In this document: piece after piece, positions 36,029 through 45,700 of the stretch | How the letters are laid out: each line of letters starts with the position of its first letter | How positions within the stretch are numbered: the stretch's first letter is position 1 | NCBI RefSeq assembly: GCF_050753345.1 | Contig: NZ_JBLZFX010000023.1 | Coordinates: 4,785-68,784 of the forward strand | Direction of reading: 5' to 3' | DNA length: 64,000 nucleotides | DNA from: Alkalinema pantanalense | Lineage (GTDB): Bacteria; Cyanobacteriota; Cyanobacteriia; Leptolyngbyales; Leptolyngbyaceae | Translations under genes and position numbers: made by a program | The notes under the pieces: model-generated | The model's database searches: none | Seen by the model: the letters and a program-made list of their open reading frames with translations, nothing else | What the model was told of the DNA's origin: nothing

Positions 36029-37180
36029 ATGATTAACATCTATACACAACGATCGCAGGCAGAACGTTGGCTTCAGTGCTACCAAGGACAACAACCAGAA
36101 TTTGTTTGTGTCCTGGGATTTACAGAGACCGGATTGATTCCAGGCATTTCCGCAGCGGGGGCAACGCCAAACGATCGACGCCATACGGCCCTTGCCGATG
36201 CTGAATTTCTCTATTACGGTGTGCAATCCCAACCCCGCTATCCCTTACCCCCCTTACAAGCTGGGGCTTCGCCGACGTTGATTTCTCGGGCGATCGTGGA
36301 GCAACTTTCCATCCCTACCCATATCGTTAATGCTGGATTATTAGATTCTCCCCCCATTCCCTCTATTGATTGCGGGGGAGAGGCAGCCCGTTGTCTTAGC
36401 ACCGGTCAAGCCTTGGATCTGACGACAGTGAAGCATTTATTTCAAACCGGACTTCAACTCGGCCAAAAATTAGGCCAGCATTTGCAAAATCGCTATCTCA
36501 TTATTGGGGAGTGCGTTGTCGGAGGCACAACAACTGCATTGGCATTACTATTGGGATTGGGCATTCCAGCTCTAGGCAAGGTCAATAGTAGCCATCCCAC
36601 CTGCAACCACACCCAAAAGCAACAGTTAGTTCAATCAGCGCTGCAAAATCTTATCCTCTCCCCGAACGATGCCCAATATCCCTTACAACTACTGGCCGCG
36701 ATCGGGGATCCCATGCAACCTGTAGTCGCTGGTATGATGATTGCGGCCAGTTCGTTTTGTGGTGTACTGCTAGCAGGGGGAACACAAATGTTAGCGGTCT
36801 ATGCCCTCGCCCAACGCATTCAGCAGCATGGAACTTCAGATTTTGAAACCGATCATAGAAACCGACAGAATTTGCAGCAGTTTGTCTGGAACCCTGAGAA
36901 TATCCTTGTGGGAACCACACGCTGGGTAGCGGAAGATCCCACCGGAGATACGATCGGGTTGAGTAAAAGTATTGGCAAGGTTCCACTGATTGCCACTGCG
37001 TTAGATTTTACCCAGTCCCGCTATCCCCAGTTACAAGTCTATGAACAGGGATTTGTCAAAGAAGGCGTAGGAGCAGGTGGCTGCGCGATCGCAGCCCATC
37101 TCTACCAACAGTGGAATAATCAACAACTCGTAACTGCCGTGGAAGATCTATTAGACCGTCAACAGCATCTACAAGATTAA
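36029..37180 (+). CDS. CobT-like protein (UPF0284 / TIGR00303 family)
   Basis: ATG 36029 (MINIYTQRSQAE) gives 383 residues. The family is related to nicotinate-nucleotide:dimethylbenzimidazole phosphoribosyltransferase (CobT), which makes the lower-ligand precursor of cobamides. Family patterns seen are FVCVLGFTETGLIPGISAAG, the Gly-rich ECVVGGTTTALALLLGLG, and GYGAGG-like EGVGAGGCAIA. Cyanobacteria mostly make pseudocobalamin and lack classical CobT, so this homologue's real substrate is uncertain. Its leader is a 12-bp triple repeat. Its stop overlaps the stop of the convergent gene by 4 bp. Confidence 0.85.
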   Translation: MINIYTQRSQAERWLQCYQGQQPEFVCVLGFTETGLIPGISAAGATPNDRRHTALADAEFLYYGVQSQPRYPLPPLQAGASPTLISRAIVEQLSIPTHIVNAGLLDSPPIPSIDCGGEAARCLSTGQALDLTTVKHLFQTGLQLGQKLGQHLQNRYLIIGECVVGGTTTALALLLGLGIPALGKVNSSHPTCNHTQKQQLVQSALQNLILSPNDAQYPLQLLAAIGDPMQPVVAGMMIAASSFCGVLLAGGTQMLAVYALAQRIQQHGTSDFETDHRNRQNLQQFVWNPENILVGTTRWVAEDPTGDTIGLSKSIGKVPLIATALDFTQSRYPQLQVYEQGFVKEGVGAGGCAIAAHLYQQWNNQQLVTAVEDLLDRQQHLQD

Positions 37181-37533
37181 GAAATTCGACGAGCTAATAA
37201 TTGTTCTTCCAAGGCTGCAATTCGATTGTAAGCAGCGGTCAATTGAGCCGTCAGCCGTTGAATTTGCAACTCCGGGGACATGATTCGATCGCTACTTGCA
37301 GCCATCGTTTCCGCGCCGTTACTATCGATCAAAATATCTTTGTGATCGGAAAGATCATCCAAAATGTGACGATGATGATTCGTTTCACCACTATGCGAAC
37401 GTGAATGGATTTGGGTAGTTGCTCGCATCTCACCGAGTGCATTAGAAACCTGACGACTTAGTTCTTCAATCGCCTGGAATAATGCATCCATCTTTTGATT
37501 GAGCAACGTAACTTGGGTTTGTAGCGTGTCCAT
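37177..37533 (-). CDS. Small coiled-coil protein
   Basis: The 118-residue product begins MDTLQTQVTLLNQKMDALFQ and ends with a second heptad helix (ELQIQRLTAQLTAAYNRIAA). A polar His-rich middle (HSRSHSGETNHHRHIL) separates the two coils. No membrane or signal region is seen. It probably oligomerises. The gene overlaps the convergent CobT-like gene by 4 bp at the stops. Confidence 0.65.
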   Translation of the reverse strand: MDTLQTQVTLLNQKMDALFQAIEELSRQVSNALGEMRATTQIHSRSHSGETNHHRHILDDLSDHKDILIDSNGAETMAASSDRIMSPELQIQRLTAQLTAAYNRIAALEEQLLARRIS

Positions 37534-37991
37534 GCGATCGACCCCATGCTCCGTGTAATACCCCCCATCTTAGGGAGGGATTCGATCGAAGGTGGATTTC
37601 CTGCGGAATCATTTAACGTTTTATGGAAAAGCCGTTACTTAAGACGCAAAATTTAGTTTACGTTGCGAAATATTTAATCTAAAAATCAATCAGACAGGAA
37701 TCAAGAAGTTGATAATATACGACCCAAAATCTTCTGCAACCCAATCCTATTTAAAAGAGTTCGAGTTTTCTACAGGATCTCGAGAACGCTTAGGCTGAAT
37801 TATCTACGGAACTTGCTATATAACGCAAGAATTTGTAACTAAATCGTAATGCCCTGTTACTGTCAGTTGTATTGGACGACCGTGTTTGACGACCTTAATT
37901 TGATGACTGTTGTACTTTGCTTTTCAGGGGTAATTTGCTTTTCAGCCGAGCGATCTTCTAGGATCACCCTAGTTGAATTTGTGAATTGTGA
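37534..37991. other. 458-bp divergent promoter region
   Basis: Lies between two genes pointing away from each other, so it should hold both promoters. It holds an 18-bp tandem pair (37916-37951) and a TGAATT-type run up to the start of the lyase gene. No ORF or RNA gene seen. Confidence 0.5.
37916..37951. repeat. 18-bp tandem repeat in leader, 2 copies
   Basis: TTTGCTTTTCAG starts each 18-bp unit; the last six bases differ. It lies 40 bp before the bilin lyase gene. A further triple TGAATT run (37974-37995) overlaps the ATG. Confidence 0.75.
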
Positions 37992-38624
37992 ATGCTGAGT
38001 TTCCAAGCATTTTTTGAAGCCTGCGCAGGACATTGGGCTACCGAGCGTACCTATCATTATCTTGCGGAGAATGAAATTGAACGATCGCACACTGAGTTTC
38101 AAGCCAGTCCCTTAGATGACTTGACCAAGCAAAAATTGTTAACAACGGTTTTGTCCGAGCAAGCGCAAAATGACGCTCCCCATGCCTGTCCAGGATTTGC
38201 TATTCACTTCGACACCGTCTCGGAAAAGGGAGATCGGGTTGGCATGAGTCTTAAGGCCCTATTTGTTCCAGAAAATCTCCTCAATGCTGACTTAGTTGCG
38301 GGGGGGGAATTACCGCTCCCAGTTGCCGCCGCCACCGCAGACCAGGATGACTCGATTATTCGTGGGGTTTATCTTCGGGATGAAGGCTATTCCGAAGGGG
38401 GATCGATCGCAGGTCGCTTCACCTACCAACCTAGCCGCCAGATTTTGGAAATGACTACCTTTTACCGGAAATCCGTCGCGGTCGATCAAATGCGCTTTAT
38501 TTCCCCAGATACCCGACTGCGAACGATCGTCACTTACCACCGTCCTATTACCGCTGTCCCACCTTCGGAAATTCTTCTGGTCGGTTTTGGCGTGGAACAT
38601 CGGCAGGCTTCTCCAGTGGGATGA
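37992..38624 (+). CDS. CpcS/CpeS-family phycobiliprotein lyase
   Basis: The 210-residue product fits the CpcS/CpeS (DUF1001) lipocalin-like lyases that attach phycobilins to Cys84-type sites of phycobiliproteins. The start FQAFFEACAGHWATERTYHYL is typical of the family, with its FF--AG-W--R--H-L signature. The remaining alternation of short strands (GGSIAGRFTYQPSRQILEMTT, RLRTIVTYHRP) fits a ten-strand barrel. The subgroup (CpcS, CpcU or CpeS) cannot be decided here. No phycobilisome genes are next to it. Confidence 0.78.
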   Translation: MLSFQAFFEACAGHWATERTYHYLAENEIERSHTEFQASPLDDLTKQKLLTTVLSEQAQNDAPHACPGFAIHFDTVSEKGDRVGMSLKALFVPENLLNADLVAGGELPLPVAAATADQDDSIIRGVYLRDEGYSEGGSIAGRFTYQPSRQILEMTTFYRKSVAVDQMRFISPDTRLRTIVTYHRPITAVPPSEILLVGFGVEHRQASPVG

Positions 38625-38759
38625 TAGGGATCCTTCACAATTCCTCAATCCCTCCCTACCAATTCAGCAAAATTAGCGCGAACAACGGTTAGAATTCAGG
38701 ATGCTGCAATGCGGCCAAATCCTAGCCCTCAATCTTGTCCCGTCAGCCTCGTCCTCATC

Positions 38760-39986
38760 ATGGATCGTCGAACCTTTTTGTCGAGTACTACTGCCCTAGC
38801 CCTTGGATCTGCTTTGACAGGATGTCAGGTAGCTAGCCAATCCAGCTTTCGCATTCGGCTACTGCGGGGATCAGTACCTGCATTGCTAACCAAGGAATTT
38901 CGCAAGCGCCTTCCCCAGGAAAACTCAATAAATCTGGATGTGCGGCCAGAGGCTCAGTTACAGGATTTATTTAATCTGCTGCAACGCTGGAAACGTCAAG
39001 CCACGGGCGAGATTCCCACGCCGAAACCGATCGTGCCCTTGCCCCTTCCCTGGATTGGCCCATCTCCCAATCAGCAAGCGGCCAATGTAGTTAGTTTGGG
39101 GAATGATTGGCTTTCGATCGCAATTCGTCAAAAGTTGATTCAACCGATCGGGGTGGATAGTTGGCAAGGCAGCGCACCTGAAGCTTGGGCTGCTTGGAAC
39201 AACTTACCTCGAATTTTTCAAGATTTAGTGCGGCGTAACGACGAGGGTTTTAATGCGGGCAATGGGCAGATCTGGGGCATTCCCTATCGCTGGGGGAGTT
39301 TGGCGATCGTATATCGCAAGGATTTACTAGAACAGAAGGGCATGGCTCCTCCCTCAGATTGGGCTGATCTATGGAGATCGGAGTTTCAGGGACGATTATC
39401 ACTACCGGATCAACCGCGCGAAGTCATTGGCCTAGTCCTGAAAAAGCTTGGTCAATCCTGCAATCCTAACGATCTACAAAAACTGTCTAATCTTGCTTCA
39501 GAGCTACGATCGCTGCAAAGCAATGTCAAATTCTACAGTTCTAAACATTATTTACAAGCCTTGATTCTGGGTGATACCTGGGTGGCGGTTGGCTCCTCAA
39601 GCGAAATTCTCACTCAACTACGTCGCAATCCAAACCTTGCTGCTGTATTCCCCCCCTCTGGCACCCTGCTCTGGGCTGATCTCTGGGTACAACCCACCCC
39701 GACCCCGCCAGTCACGACCCATTCAAATCTCGATCGCCTCATCGCCCAATGGACCACGTTGGGTTTGCAACCACAGTTTGCCCCCCAGTTCACGTTGATT
39801 AGTCAAGGCACTTCACCCAGTCTGGTGACCCTAAAACCCGATACGCTATCGGCTGACCTGCAGCGCAATACACTGTTACTGCCCGATCTCGATCGATTTA
39901 ATCAAAGTGAGTTTCTTCAGCCCCTTTCCCCGGCTATGGCTGAGCAATACCGCCAGTTGTGGGAATCGATCCGAAAAGCCCCGTAG
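38760..39986 (+). CDS. Lipoprotein solute-binding protein (polyamine-type ABC)
   Basis: ATG 38760 gives MDRRTFLSSTTALALGSALTGC: an Arg-Arg Tat-like start joined to a lipobox (LTGC, Cys22), so it is a probable lipoprotein. The 408-residue product has a type II periplasmic-binding fold with IWGIPYRWGSLAIVYRKDLL, as in spermidine/putrescine-binding proteins. No permease or ATPase gene is adjacent. Its last 53 bp overlap the 3' end of the convergent gene. Confidence 0.85.
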   Translation: MDRRTFLSSTTALALGSALTGCQVASQSSFRIRLLRGSVPALLTKEFRKRLPQENSINLDVRPEAQLQDLFNLLQRWKRQATGEIPTPKPIVPLPLPWIGPSPNQQAANVVSLGNDWLSIAIRQKLIQPIGVDSWQGSAPEAWAAWNNLPRIFQDLVRRNDEGFNAGNGQIWGIPYRWGSLAIVYRKDLLEQKGMAPPSDWADLWRSEFQGRLSLPDQPREVIGLVLKKLGQSCNPNDLQKLSNLASELRSLQSNVKFYSSKHYLQALILGDTWVAVGSSSEILTQLRRNPNLAAVFPPSGTLLWADLWVQPTPTPPVTTHSNLDRLIAQWTTLGLQPQFAPQFTLISQGTSPSLVTLKPDTLSADLQRNTLLLPDLDRFNQSEFLQPLSPAMAEQYRQLWESIRKAP

Positions 39987-40779
39987 ACCGCCCTCGCACA
40001 CTTCCCCGTCCTAAGGCGTCCAGTTGCATCGCACAGGGGCGTTGCCCCCCATTCACGGGTTCTGTTTGACCGGGCACAACGCAGGTATAGGCGGCTAGCA
40101 TATGCCCCTGACGGCTGAAAAGACGCAGATTAAAACCTTCCTGTTGGGCTGCGGTGCCAAATTGGTTGAGAAATTGATAGCGCTCTAGATAATCCAGGAG
40201 GCTCCAGAGTTGTTCATTAATGATGACACTGACTTTAGGCTGGGCGATCGCATTCTGGGGACAGGCAAGCCATCCTTCTAGGAGTTTGCTCCCAAATTTG
40301 GCCTGAGCCGAAAATTGATCCCGAGCCAACCAAAGGCTGGGAAGACTTAAGTTGGATTGAAAGTCAATCCGATCGCTCACACCGGGCACCGAAGATTCAC
40401 ACATCCCCTGATTCAACTGCTTCACACCAAACGGCGTAAGATCGGGCTGGAGAGATGCGATCGTAGAATTTTGGCTATCTTGATAGGTCGGGCTATCTGG
40501 GTTAAGCGCTTTTGTACGATCTTTAGTGATTCCCTTGGGAGCCTCTTGGTCAGTGGCTTGATCAGTTGTTTGACGAGTTACTGGGTCAGTGGTTGGAGCA
40601 ATGGTTGGAGCAGTGGTTGGGGCAGTGGCTGGGGCAGACTTAGCAGGAATGCAGATTCCCAGAACTAGACTACTCATCGCTAAACTAACCGTCAGGCACT
40701 GGACGATTGCAGAGGGAATCGGAGGAGATCCGGCGATCGGCTGAAAACCAGTCTGGCTATTGGAGTTCATCAATCCCAT
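39934..40779 (-). CDS. Secreted protein of unknown function
   Basis: The 281-residue product has a hydrophobic stretch (about 24-45, IVQCLTVSLAMSSLVLGICI) after a polar start. A Pro/Thr/Asp linker with TAPT-type repeats (about 50-80) and a C-terminal domain with several Cys (MCESSVPG, LACPQNAI, YTCVVPG, RPCAMQ), probably disulphide-bonded outside the cytoplasm, follow. The C-terminal 17 codons lie antisense to the solute-binding protein. The family is not recognised. Start MGLM or MNSN is undecided. Confidence 0.65.
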   Translation of the reverse strand: MGLMNSNSQTGFQPIAGSPPIPSAIVQCLTVSLAMSSLVLGICIPAKSAPATAPTTAPTIAPTTDPVTRQTTDQATDQEAPKGITKDRTKALNPDSPTYQDSQNSTIASLQPDLTPFGVKQLNQGMCESSVPGVSDRIDFQSNLSLPSLWLARDQFSAQAKFGSKLLEGWLACPQNAIAQPKVSVIINEQLWSLLDYLERYQFLNQFGTAAQQEGFNLRLFSRQGHMLAAYTCVVPGQTEPVNGGQRPCAMQLDALGRGSVRGRSTGLFGSIPTTGGIAQP

Positions 40780-40869
40780 CGCTTACAATCCTCTAAACTC
40801 TTGATTACCCAATCTGGTTGATTATTCGTCAACCCTGTTCCAAACCCTTAACCGACTTAGACAAACCTA

Positions 40870-40901
40870 ATCTAAATAAACGCTGATCTAGATAAACTCA
40901 G
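40870..40901. repeat. 16-bp tandem repeat in leader, 2 copies
   Basis: ATCTAAATAAACGCTG and ATCTAGATAAACTCAG match at 13 of 16 positions, 21 bp before the GTG start at 40923. Confidence 0.7.
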
Positions 40902-40922
40902 CTTACACGGAGAACCGATATT

Positions 40923-41408
40923 GTGCTAAGACGAAGCCCTTGGGGGCCATTGCGTTACCTACCCTGGGATGCGCTGCTGGGAGTCGCATTGATGACGGTC
41001 CTAGGAGTCGTAGCGGTAGAATGGCTGTTTTTTCTGGGTCTTACGTTATGGCCCAATCTATTAGGGTCGCTGCTTAATATCGTTTTAACCTCTCCCTTCG
41101 CTGGAATTCTTCCCTTTGCGATCGCGCTGGCGATCGGTGCATTAGCCGTTTTCATTTTGGAGCATCAACGATTTTGGCGGTTGAGCATTACGACGGAGGT
41201 TCTTTGGGGATTAGTTCCCTGCTTGCTATTAGCTTGGATTTTGAAGGAAGTTCTACCGATTACCCCCTTAGGCGTCATGCAGTTTTTCTTCACTAAAACA
41301 ATGAGCGTGACCCATCTTTTCGTTAAGGTGGCTAATTCACTCACTCTGGAGGATATTCTGGGCTGGACGGTAGGCATTTTTATCCAAGGACGACGGTACT
41401 GGCGCTAG
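40923..41408 (+). CDS. Small membrane protein, unknown function
   Basis: The GTG start is supported by GGAGA at 40909-40913. The 161-residue product has about four hydrophobic segments (DALLGVALMTVLGVVAVEWL, FFLGLTLWPNLLGSLL, ILPFAIALAIGALAVFI, VLWGLVPCLLLAWILK). The C-terminus ends IQGRRYWR. I do not recognise it. Its stop codon lies inside the first copy of a 14-bp direct repeat, and the second copy supplies the stop of the convergent aldo/keto reductase gene. Confidence 0.65.
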   Translation: MLRRSPWGPLRYLPWDALLGVALMTVLGVVAVEWLFFLGLTLWPNLLGSLLNIVLTSPFAGILPFAIALAIGALAVFILEHQRFWRLSITTEVLWGLVPCLLLAWILKEVLPITPLGVMQFFFTKTMSVTHLFVKVANSLTLEDILGWTVGIFIQGRRYWR

Positions 41409-41435
41409 TCAGGTGCTGAGTTACTGGCGCTAGTC
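41397..41435. repeat. 14-bp direct repeat spanning two convergent stop codons
   Basis: TACTGGCGCTAGTC occurs at 41397-41410 and 41422-41435. The CTAG in copy 1 gives the stop of the plus gene (41406-41408). The CTAG in copy 2 gives the stop of the minus gene (41430-41432). Confidence 0.92.
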
Positions 41436-42596
41436 TCCCCAAAGTCTGCGGCGGGGCTTACCTCCTAGGCGATCGTGGGTATCGCGGAGCAATTTTGGAA
41501 TCTCTAGCTGTTCAGGACACCGGGGTAGACAGTCGCCACAGTCAGTACAATGGTTCGCTTTTTTGCCTGGAAACCAATGTCCCGCATTTTCAAACATGCC
41601 ATAGCGATATTCCCCAAACTGCTGCATGTCATAGGCCACCGCCAAGTTGCGTAACCGTAGGACTTCGGGGATATTGATCTCCTCCGGACAGGGTAAGCAT
41701 TCATAGCATTGGCTACAGCGATCGCGATCTAACACCTGTTTTTGATGAGTTTCTAACCGTTGTGCGATCGTCTGGGCGACGGTGGTTGCGATCGTGGATG
41801 CATCTTCTAATGCAGAATTGATTTCCCCTGTAGCTATCTCTACCTCATTTAAGGCAGCCTTAAGTTCTTGGGGATTCGCAGGCCCCAGGCTCAGGGTAGT
41901 AATTCTAGGATCCGTTAGTAAAAAGCCATAGTTTGCAGCCAATGGAGACCAAGGGTGACAGAGTTTTTGCAATAGATCCGGAGGTGTATAGAGCATTCCT
42001 CCTTTATCTCCAGGAGAAATAATAAATACCCCCAGATCTTGGGCTTGGGCTTGGGCGATCGCCGCTAAATTTCGCTGGAAGAATAGACCATAGTGCAAAT
42101 TGACGAAGGAAAAGTGTCCAGTCGCGATCGCGTCTAAAATCACTTTTAAGGATCCATGGGTCGAAAAACCAAGATGTCGCACTCGCCCATCGGCGATCGC
42201 CTGTTGCACCGCTTGCACACAACCCGTTGTAGATTGGATCCAATCCAAATGAGTTAAAGTGTTGATTCCATGGATGGCTAAGCAGTCTAAGTAGTCAGTT
42301 TGGAGTCGTTCCAGGGATTGATCGATGGCCCGCTCCATGGACTCTGCATCCGGGGTCGGAACTAACTTTGTCGTCAAAATATAATTCGATCGTGGCCATT
42401 GGCCCTGCTGCAAGACTTGCCCCAAAAGCCGTTCACTGTGGCCATAGCCCTGGGCTGTTTCCAGATGATTGATCCCCGCAGCGATCGCGGTTTGTACCGT
42501 TTGCTCCATCACCGCTTGCGACGCCAAGCAGCGCATTGTTCCTAGCGACGCCACGGACATCTGAAGCTGAGTTTTACCGAACCGACGATATTGCAT
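41430..42596 (-). CDS. Aldo/keto reductase with two C-terminal 4Fe-4S motifs
   Basis: ATG 42596 (MQYRRFGKTQLQMS) is chosen, because the longer frame runs through the infB terminator. The 388-residue product has an aldo/keto reductase barrel: Tyr51 and Lys77, with His109 in LAIHG. The usual catalytic Asp is Glu46 (HLETAQGYG). Two ferredoxin-like Cys sets follow: CSQCYECLPCP and CTDCGDCLPRCP, enough for two 4Fe-4S clusters. This fusion is known in anaerobes and cyanobacteria, with unclear substrate. NADPH-linked reduction coupled to ferredoxin-like transfer is the inference. Confidence 0.9.
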   Translation of the reverse strand: MQYRRFGKTQLQMSVASLGTMRCLASQAVMEQTVQTAIAAGINHLETAQGYGHSERLLGQVLQQGQWPRSNYILTTKLVPTPDAESMERAIDQSLERLQTDYLDCLAIHGINTLTHLDWIQSTTGCVQAVQQAIADGRVRHLGFSTHGSLKVILDAIATGHFSFVNLHYGLFFQRNLAAIAQAQAQDLGVFIISPGDKGGMLYTPPDLLQKLCHPWSPLAANYGFLLTDPRITTLSLGPANPQELKAALNEVEIATGEINSALEDASTIATTVAQTIAQRLETHQKQVLDRDRCSQCYECLPCPEEINIPEVLRLRNLAVAYDMQQFGEYRYGMFENAGHWFPGKKANHCTDCGDCLPRCPEQLEIPKLLRDTHDRLGGKPRRRLWGD

Positions 42597-42667
42597 AGCC
42601 CTCGCCTCAAACCTGTTCCAACTCAGACATCCAAATCTGGATCCAAAACTACAGACATAAAACAAAA

Positions 42668-42691
42668 GAGCAGGCATTTGTCCCTGCTCTC
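42668..42691 (-). terminator. Intrinsic terminator of infB
   Basis: AGAGCAGG (42668-42675) and CCTGCTCT (42684-42691) form an 8-bp stem with an 8-base loop. On the minus strand it runs into TTTGTTTTAT. It is ~75 bp past the infB stop. Confidence 0.85.
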
Positions 42692-42766
42692 TCATTTCTT
42701 ATTGAATTAAGCGATCGCGGAGGCAAGTTAGCCCATGCAGACTATACCCACGCGGGAACGCTACTG

Positions 42767-45700
42767 TTACCGAGAGGGGGACAGAGTACGACGTTTCGTC
42801 ACCATCCGGAAGGTTTCGATAATATCGCCCTCTTCCCAGGCGTTGAAGTTGTCGATGCCAATCCCGCACTCGTATCCAGCATTGACTTCCTTGGTATCTT
42901 CCTTCATCCGTTTCAAGGAATCCAAATTACCTTCAAAGATCAAGTTACCGCGACGTTTAACGCGAACCTTGCAGTTCCGAATCGCTTTACCGGACTGAAT
43001 GTAGCAACCGGCCACAGCCCCCTTGCCCACCGGGAAGACCGCTCGGACTTCCACTTGACCCAGGGGCTCTTCCACCAGTTCTGGCTCCAGTAAACCTTCC
43101 ATGGCTGCCTGGATATCATCCAACAAGTTGTAGATGATGTTGTACTCCCGGACATCTACCCCGGCCCGATCGGCGGCTTGACGCGCACCCGTTGCCAGGG
43201 TTGTATTGAAGCCAATCAAAACTGCTTCCGATGCGGCAGCCAAGTCCACATCCGTCTCGGAAATTTCACCAGGTGCTGCAAAGAGAACCCGCACTTGAAC
43301 TTCGTTCTGGGGCAACTGTTTGAGGGATCCCAAGATTGCCTCAACAGACCCTTGAACGTCTGCCTTCATGACGATGTTAAGTTCCTTGAGTTCGCCTTCC
43401 TGGGCCTTGCTAGACAAGGTATTTAGGCTGACTCGACGGGAGGACATCGCTGCCATCAGGCGAGACTGGCGTTTCGCTTCTGCACGGCTATCCGCAACCG
43501 CACGGGCTTCTTTCTCGTCCTTATAGACTTCAAATTCGTCCCCTGCAGCGGGTACATCACCTAATCCAAGAACTTCTACAGCAAAGGATGGGCTAGCTTC
43601 CTTCACCCGGCGACCCCGATCGTCCACCATGGCACGCACCTTACCTAGTGCAGAACCTGCAACGATAATATCGCCCACATGCAAGGTTCCGTTCTGAACC
43701 AGTAGGGTTGCGACTGGCCCTTTCGCCTTATCTAGGTTGGCTTCAATCACGGTTCCCTTGGCTAGTCGGTTCGGATTTGCATTCAGATCCTCTACCTCAG
43801 ACACCAGCAGGATCATCTCCAGTAGGGTATCCAAGTTCTGACCCGTCATTGCACTGACCGGTACCATCACAGTACTGCCGCCCCACTCTTCTGGAACCAA
43901 CTCAAATTCAGTGAGTTCCTGCTTCACCCGATCGGGCTGAGCTTCTTCTTTATCGACTTTGTTGATAGCAACAATAATTGGAACACCCGCTGCTTTTGCG
44001 TGGCTGATAGCCTCAATTGTCTGGGGCCGAACGCCATCATCGGCGGCCACCACTAAGATGGCCACATCCGTGACCCGTGCTCCCCGTGCCCGCATTGCAG
44101 TGAAGGCTTCGTGACCAGGGGTATCCAGGAAGACCACCTGTTGCATTTCGTCATTGTGCTCAACATCAACATGATAAGCACCAATGTGCTGGGTGATCCC
44201 GCCAGCCTCACCCGCTGCCACTTTGGTCTTACGAATCGAGTCAAGCAACGTGGTTTTCCCGTGGTCAACGTGACCCATGATGGTAACCACCGGTGGACGG
44301 CGCTGGAGATTTTCCAGATCCTCCTCGGAAATCATTTCGGTGACTTTCTTCGCTTCCGATTCCTTCTCGGCCTGATCTACCAAGACTCCCATCTCTTCGG
44401 CCACCATCGTTGCAGTCGCCACATCAAGGGTCTGGGTGACGGTCGCAGCGATACCTTTCATGAAGAGGTTCCGAATAATTTCCGTATCGGAAACCGCCAT
44501 CATTTGGGCCAGTTCTTGAACGGTGACGCCGCCGGTCAAAGTAATAATTTCTGGCTTTTCAGTTTTATTGGAGCCTTGATCTCGCCGATCGCGACGCGTA
44601 AACTGACGGCGCTTAGGCTGACTGGTCGGCGCTAACGATGCAACAGGCTTGGCTGCAGTAGTAGATTTTGGCTTAGGAGGCCGTGCTAAGGACAGACTAA
44701 CTTGGGCTGGTGTAACAGCTGAATCATCATCTTCCAGTAGATCAAAATCTTCGTCATCATCCTCTTCAATGCGAGGCCCCCGACGTTTAGCCTTTGGCCC
44801 TACCTTGGCTTTTTCAGCGCTCTCCTCGTCTTCGTCCTCCCACACCTTGCGACGAGCTTTGGGCGGTGTTGGTTTAGCCAAGAGTTCAACGGGGGACGTC
44901 GTTGCTTCTTTCTCTGGAGTTCCGCTGCGACTAGGCCGCCCCTTCAGAACAGGCTGCTCCCTGGTTGACACTTCTTCCGTCCCACTCTCTTCAGGGGAAG
45001 CGATGGGCTTAGGCCGTTTTAGCTCAACAATCTGGGGCTTAGCAGGCGCGATCGGGGCTTTACCAGGAGCCGCAGGACGTCGATCTCCCGTTCTCTTGCC
45101 CTCACCAGTAGACTTACCGGGGGAGGAAGGAGCTGCTTTCTCCCCACCGGTCGCAGCTTTAGCCTTGAGAATGGGTTTACTGTTGAGAACAGGCCGTGGA
45201 GGCGCAGAGGGACGAGAGGGCGCTTCTGGTTTAGTGGAACTACCAGCGGTTCCACCCGGTTTATTGCTTCCATCCGATTTGTTCGTAGCCGGACTACTAC
45301 TTGCAGTCTCTTTACTGACCCCTTCTTTGTTGGGAGCAGTCTCTTTGTTAGGCATAGGAGGCTTCGCTGCAAAGGCAGGTTTATCCTCCATTGACTTGCC
45401 TTCCACTGGCTTCACGGCAACGGGTTTTGTAGCCGTGGGCTTAGCCTCGCTCTCAGAGACTCCCTGCTCTGAAGCGTGAGTTGCAGCAGACTGGATAACT
45501 TCTGCTTCAGAGGAATGATCGGGGTTCACTGGAGACAACGGCGCAATCTGCTCGGGGTCGATCGGTTGAGCCCATTCTTCTCGAGGAGCAACGGGGGAGC
45601 CAGCGTCCTCAATGGGTGTAGTGACGGCAACTCGATCGGAAGGCTCCACCTCCGTTGGCATGACTGCAACCGATACTTCCGAAGGCCGGGAAGTTTGTAA

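Noticed and set aside
42597..42695. 33-residue extension of the aldo/keto reductase
   Set aside because: The extension is translated from the intrinsic terminator of infB.
44649..45479. 276-codon plus-strand frame antisense to infB
   Set aside because: Its Ser-rich low-complexity composition mirrors the Lys/Pro/Glu linker of IF-2 on the other strand. No start signal or family pattern.
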